Below, piece by piece: positions 60,665 through 64,000 of a stretch of DNA of 64,000 nucleotides. The notes under the pieces were generated by a model, which was given only the letters and a program-made list of their open reading frames with translations, had not been told where the DNA came from and did not search any database. Numbering within the stretch: the first letter of the stretch is position 1; each line of letters opens with the position of its first letter. The translations under genes and the position numbers were made by a program. Origin of the DNA: Clostridium polyendosporum (GTDB lineage: Bacteria > Bacillota > Clostridia > Clostridiales > Clostridiaceae); the NCBI RefSeq assembly GCF_018332455.1, contig NZ_BOPZ01000007.1:1-64000 (forward strand), in the 5' to 3' direction.

Positions 60665-63600
60665 TTATTTATCTTTATGTAAGTTATTATGCTTTACAGG
60701 TAAAGTAATAATAAATTCACTACCTTTGTTTAAATCACTTATAAGACTTATCTTTCCACCATGAATTTCAACTAAGGATTTTACCAAAGTAAGCCCAATA
60801 CCACTACCTAACTTATTATTTGACATATTATCTGCTTGACCAAATCTATCAAATATTTTTTCATGATACTCTCTTGGAATACCTATACCGTTATCTTTTA
60901 CCGATATATCAACAGTATTATCTTTATCATATAAGCTTATCCAAATAGTTCCTTCCTCCGGAGTAAACTTAACTGCATTAGATATCAAATTAACAACACA
61001 TCTTTCTATTTCAGCTGGATCACATTCTATAATCTTTTCTTCAACTTCAGGATCTATAATAAGATTTAGCTTATTAAATTCTATAAACTCCTTCATTGAT
61101 AAGGCTATTTCTTCTACCAAGTATACAATGTCTGCTTCAACCATATTTACTTTATAACTTCCTGCCTCTATTTTCGATGTATCTATAAGATCATTAATTA
61201 TTTTTAAGAGACTATTTGAATTTCTTTTTATTATTTTCATGTACTTATGTAAACTTTGCTTCGATAATGGTAAATTATCCTCATTTAATTTATTAATTAA
61301 TTGTACTGTGGACAATATTACATTTAATGGTGTTTTAAGCTCATGTGAAAGGTTGACAAAATAATTATTTTTAAATCTTTCATGTTTTATAAGCTGATTA
61401 TATAATTTATCATTTTCTTGTAATTTGTTATTCAGCTGAAGAGTTCTCTGTTTTATTAGATTTTCCATTATACTTACATAATTCCACATCAAGCACATCA
61501 TTAGTAAAAATAATAAACAGTATGATGTATATGCCCACCAAGTTTTCCAAGGGGGTTTTGCTACTACAATTTGAATTGAAGTAGGCTCACTCCATGTTCC
61601 ACTACTATTTCTTGCTTTAACTTTAAAAGTGTATGTTCCATCACTCACATTAGTATAACTTGCATAATTTCTATCATTAGAAAATATCCAATTTTTATCT
61701 ACACCTTCTAGCTTATATGCATATTTTGTTTTTACTGGATTTCTATAATCTGATAGAAAAAAATCTAATGAAAAATAGTTTTGATTATATTTAAGATCTA
61801 TCTTATCTTTTAAATTAATAGGTTTATCATATACTTTAAAACTTTCAATTACTACCTTTGACATATAATTGTTCTCTGATAAGCTCTCAGGATAAAAGCT
61901 ACTTAATCCATTTATTCCACCAAAAAACATTTCTCCTGTTTTACTTTTAAAGTACGAATAACCATTAAATTCATTACTTTGCAAACCATCAGTAACATTA
62001 AAATTTATAATCTTTCCTTGAATTACATCTACCTTTGAGATCCCACCATTTGTACTTACCCAAGGATTATTAAATTTATCAATTAAAACTCCACAAACAA
62101 AATTATTACTAAGCCCATCATCTTCAGTATATCTAGTAAAAATCTCTGTTTCAGCATCAAATCTATTAAGACCATAATTAGTCGCTATCCAAAGGTTTCC
62201 TTCACCATCTTCAGCTATTCCTTTAATACTATTATTACTTATACTTTTATTGTTTGTCGGGTCATACTTATAGTTTGTAATCTTGTCAGACTGCCTATCA
62301 TATTTGACCAAACCTCCATCTATTTCACAACCTAACCATAAAAAACCTAAATTATCTTCATAAATATAAGAAATACACGAGTCCTCTATGCCACTAGCCT
62401 CAAGCGATTTATTATAATTCGTAAACAACCCAGTCTTTTTATTAAAAGAATCTAATCCCTGTCTCGTTCCGATCCACACTAAACCACTTTTATCTTCATA
62501 TACAAATCTTACTTCATTATTTATTAAACTGTTTGAATTAGAATCATGTAAGTATCTAGTGAAATTTTCTGTCTTTTTATTAAATCTGTTCAATCCACAA
62601 CTAGTGGCTATCCACAAATCACCAGAACTATCTTCAGTAATACCCCAAACAGTATTGTTACTAATACTCTTTTCATCCTTAGGATTGTTCAAATAATGTT
62701 TTACTTCTCCTGTTTTTCTATTAATAGAATTAAGACCTCCACTATTTGTTCCAACCCATAATACTCCATCAGCATCTTCATATATTCCGCTCAACATATT
62801 ATCATTTAAACTATTTTTTTCAATAGGATTTTTTTTATAGTGTTTAAATCTTGAAGTTGGATTTAAAATACTTATACCATTATAAGTCCCTATCCAAAGC
62901 ATTCCTGATTTATCTTTATATATACATAATACATTATTATTAATGAGGCTTTGATGATCATAATAATTGTTTCTGTAACTTGTCAATTCATCCCCATACT
63001 GATTATATTGACTTAAACCGCCTTTAGATCCAATCCACAAATCACCATTACTATCTTCAAAAATCGCTTGCACAAAATTAGATGGTATGCTTTTATTATC
63101 ATTTAAGCATTTAATAAATCTATTATTTTGTCTATCGTATTTATTAAGTCCACCTTCTTGTGTAGCTACCCATATATTTCCCGTATTATCTTTATATACT
63201 TTGCTGATATAGGTGCTTGCTATACTGTATTGATCTCCTGGCTGATTTAGCAAATATCTTGTAAACTTGTTTGTACTAGTATCAAATCTATTTAGTCCAT
63301 TTTTAGTCCCTATCCAAATGGCGCCATCGTTATCTTCGCATAAAGATGTAATAAAATTACTACTTAAACTATTATCATCTTCTTGATCATTATAGTACTT
63401 TACAAAAACATCAGTTTTTTTATCATATTTATTTAAACCTTTTTCAGTTGCAATCCATATGTAACCTTTACTATCCTCCATAATGTCCCAAACATTATAA
63501 TGAGATACACCGGTTGGATCATTTGGATCATTCACACATCTTGTTATTTTATCTGTATTAGTATCTAATTTATTCAAACCTTTACTAGTGCCTATCCATA

Positions 63601-63916
63601 GAAATCCATCTTTATCCTCTATGACCGCACCGATACAATTTGATGTAATACTATTATCATCATCAAGCTTGTACTTATAAACTTTAAATTCATGACCATC
63701 ATACCTATTTAATCCGTCAGATGTTCCAAACCACATATATCCTTTACTATCTTGAAATATAACTCCTACTGAAGACTGTGATAAACCGTCTTCAATAGTT
63801 ATGTTCTTAAATTTCAAATCATTATCATAAGAATAAGCTGTAGTTCCTTTAATAAAAAAACAGGACAGTAATAAAAAAGTTATGAATATACTTATTTTTT
63901 TTAGAAAACTTACCAT
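60665..63916 (-). CDS. Two-component regulator propeller histidine kinase (periplasmic-type sensor, no receiver domain)
   Basis: A 1083-residue membrane sensor kinase. A signal peptide (residues 1-28) leads to an outer region of 14 propeller repeats, each with W(I/V)(G/A)T..GLN(R/K)(Y/F), enough for two seven-bladed propellers. A Y_Y_Y domain follows (about 700-770: YAYKLEGVDKNWIF; DGTYTFKVKARNSSG), then one membrane helix (about 785-805). The kinase core has HisKA with VNLSHELKTPLNVI and an ATPase domain with CVVNLISNAVKFTPEEG, VKDNGIGIP and GSGIGLTLVKSLVE. Unlike the hybrid forms common in Bacteroides it has no receiver or AraC domain, so a separate response regulator is required and none is adjacent. 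In Bacteroides such sensors read polysaccharide fragments; the ligand here is unknown. GGGAGGGG precedes the ATG. Confidence 0.93.
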   Translation of the reverse strand: MVSFLKKISIFITFLLLSCFFIKGTTAYSYDNDLKFKNITIEDGLSQSSVGVIFQDSKGYMWFGTSDGLNRYDGHEFKVYKYKLDDDNSITSNCIGAVIEDKDGFLWIGTSKGLNKLDTNTDKITRCVNDPNDPTGVSHYNVWDIMEDSKGYIWIATEKGLNKYDKKTDVFVKYYNDQEDDNSLSSNFITSLCEDNDGAIWIGTKNGLNRFDTSTNKFTRYLLNQPGDQYSIASTYISKVYKDNTGNIWVATQEGGLNKYDRQNNRFIKCLNDNKSIPSNFVQAIFEDSNGDLWIGSKGGLSQYNQYGDELTSYRNNYYDHQSLINNNVLCIYKDKSGMLWIGTYNGISILNPTSRFKHYKKNPIEKNSLNDNMLSGIYEDADGVLWVGTNSGGLNSINRKTGEVKHYLNNPKDEKSISNNTVWGITEDSSGDLWIATSCGLNRFNKKTENFTRYLHDSNSNSLINNEVRFVYEDKSGLVWIGTRQGLDSFNKKTGLFTNYNKSLEASGIEDSCISYIYEDNLGFLWLGCEIDGGLVKYDRQSDKITNYKYDPTNNKSISNNSIKGIAEDGEGNLWIATNYGLNRFDAETEIFTRYTEDDGLSNNFVCGVLIDKFNNPWVSTNGGISKVDVIQGKIINFNVTDGLQSNEFNGYSYFKSKTGEMFFGGINGLSSFYPESLSENNYMSKVVIESFKVYDKPINLKDKIDLKYNQNYFSLDFFLSDYRNPVKTKYAYKLEGVDKNWIFSNDRNYASYTNVSDGTYTFKVKARNSSGTWSEPTSIQIVVAKPPWKTWWAYTSYCLLFLLMMCLMWNYVSIMENLIKQRTLQLNNKLQENDKLYNQLIKHERFKNNYFVNLSHELKTPLNVILSTVQLINKLNEDNLPLSKQSLHKYMKIIKRNSNSLLKIINDLIDTSKIEAGSYKVNMVEADIVYLVEEIALSMKEFIEFNKLNLIIDPEVEEKIIECDPAEIERCVVNLISNAVKFTPEEGTIWISLYDKDNTVDISVKDNGIGIPREYHEKIFDRFGQADNMSNNKLGSGIGLTLVKSLVEIHGGKISLISDLNKGSEFIITLPVKHNNLHKDK

Positions 63917-64000
63917 AACCCCTCCCTACCAAAACAATATAAATTATATATTAATATTTTCCCATATTTTAATAGTGTTTACAATACAAAATACGACATA

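Overview
The window is AT-rich, with Shine-Dalgarno sites close to AGGAGG, many TTG/GTG starts and strong U-tailed terminators. It carries a complete crotonase/butyryl-CoA dehydrogenase/Etf/3-hydroxybutyryl-CoA dehydrogenase operon under Rex, an NfnAB transhydrogenase, an [FeFe] hydrogenase, and oxygen-sensitive Fe-S biosynthetic enzymes. This points to a strictly anaerobic, saccharolytic, butyrate- or solvent-forming Clostridium sensu stricto. From memory of gene content and order it most resembles the C. beijerinckii/C. butyricum group; no alignment was run. Nearly all genes lie on the minus strand. I saw no rRNA, tRNA, CRISPR array, intact IS or prophage.

Layout. 1-3.9 kb: glucitol (sorbitol) PTS genes running off the left edge, with their regulators GutR and GutM. 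4.1-7.5 kb: guaB-guaA behind a guanine riboswitch. 7.8-9.4 kb: an orphan type IV pilin and its prepilin peptidase. 9.5-11.6 kb: groES-groEL with a CIRCE operator. 11.9-17.2 kb: single genes (Lit/DUF1461 membrane protein, VTT-domain membrane protein, group-B-like [FeFe] hydrogenase, HNH protein, 8-oxoguanine glycosylase). 17.6-25.9 kb: the redox block nfnAB, crt-bcd-etfBA-hbd and rex. 26-28.4 kb: TerC behind a structured leader with tandem hairpins, and a PAP2 phosphatase. 28.4-39.7 kb: a nine-gene branched-chain amino acid operon (ilvN-cimA-leuC-leuD-leuB-ilvD-ilvB-leuA-ilvC) behind a T-box leader whose specifier reads Ile. 39.9-41.3 kb: a decayed metal-transporting P-type ATPase. 41.5-43.7 kb: small orphan genes and a TPR-like protein. 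44-52.1 kb: a complete arginine operon (argGHCJBDF) with two ARG-box-like sites over its promoter. 52.7-57.3 kb: an acetyltransferase, a dicarboxylate/amino-acid symporter and a divergent GlnK/GlnL-type two-component system. 57.8-64 kb: a VanW protein, a membrane-anchored pseudokinase and a large two-component-propeller sensor kinase.

How the parts work together. Rex, Nfn, Bcd-Etf and the hydrogenase form the NADH/ferredoxin redox balance of butyrate fermentation. The ilv-leu operon includes citramalate synthase, so Ile can be made from pyruvate and acetyl-CoA with the same LeuCDB enzymes used for Leu.

The most unusual feature is a family of modular, self-complementary intergenic repeats, about 14 sites in this window. 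They usually sit directly after stop codons, their stems covary between copies, and some copies are nested in others. A second small hairpin-plus-Shine-Dalgarno repeat occurs in the leaders of bcd and terC. I recognise neither as a named family.
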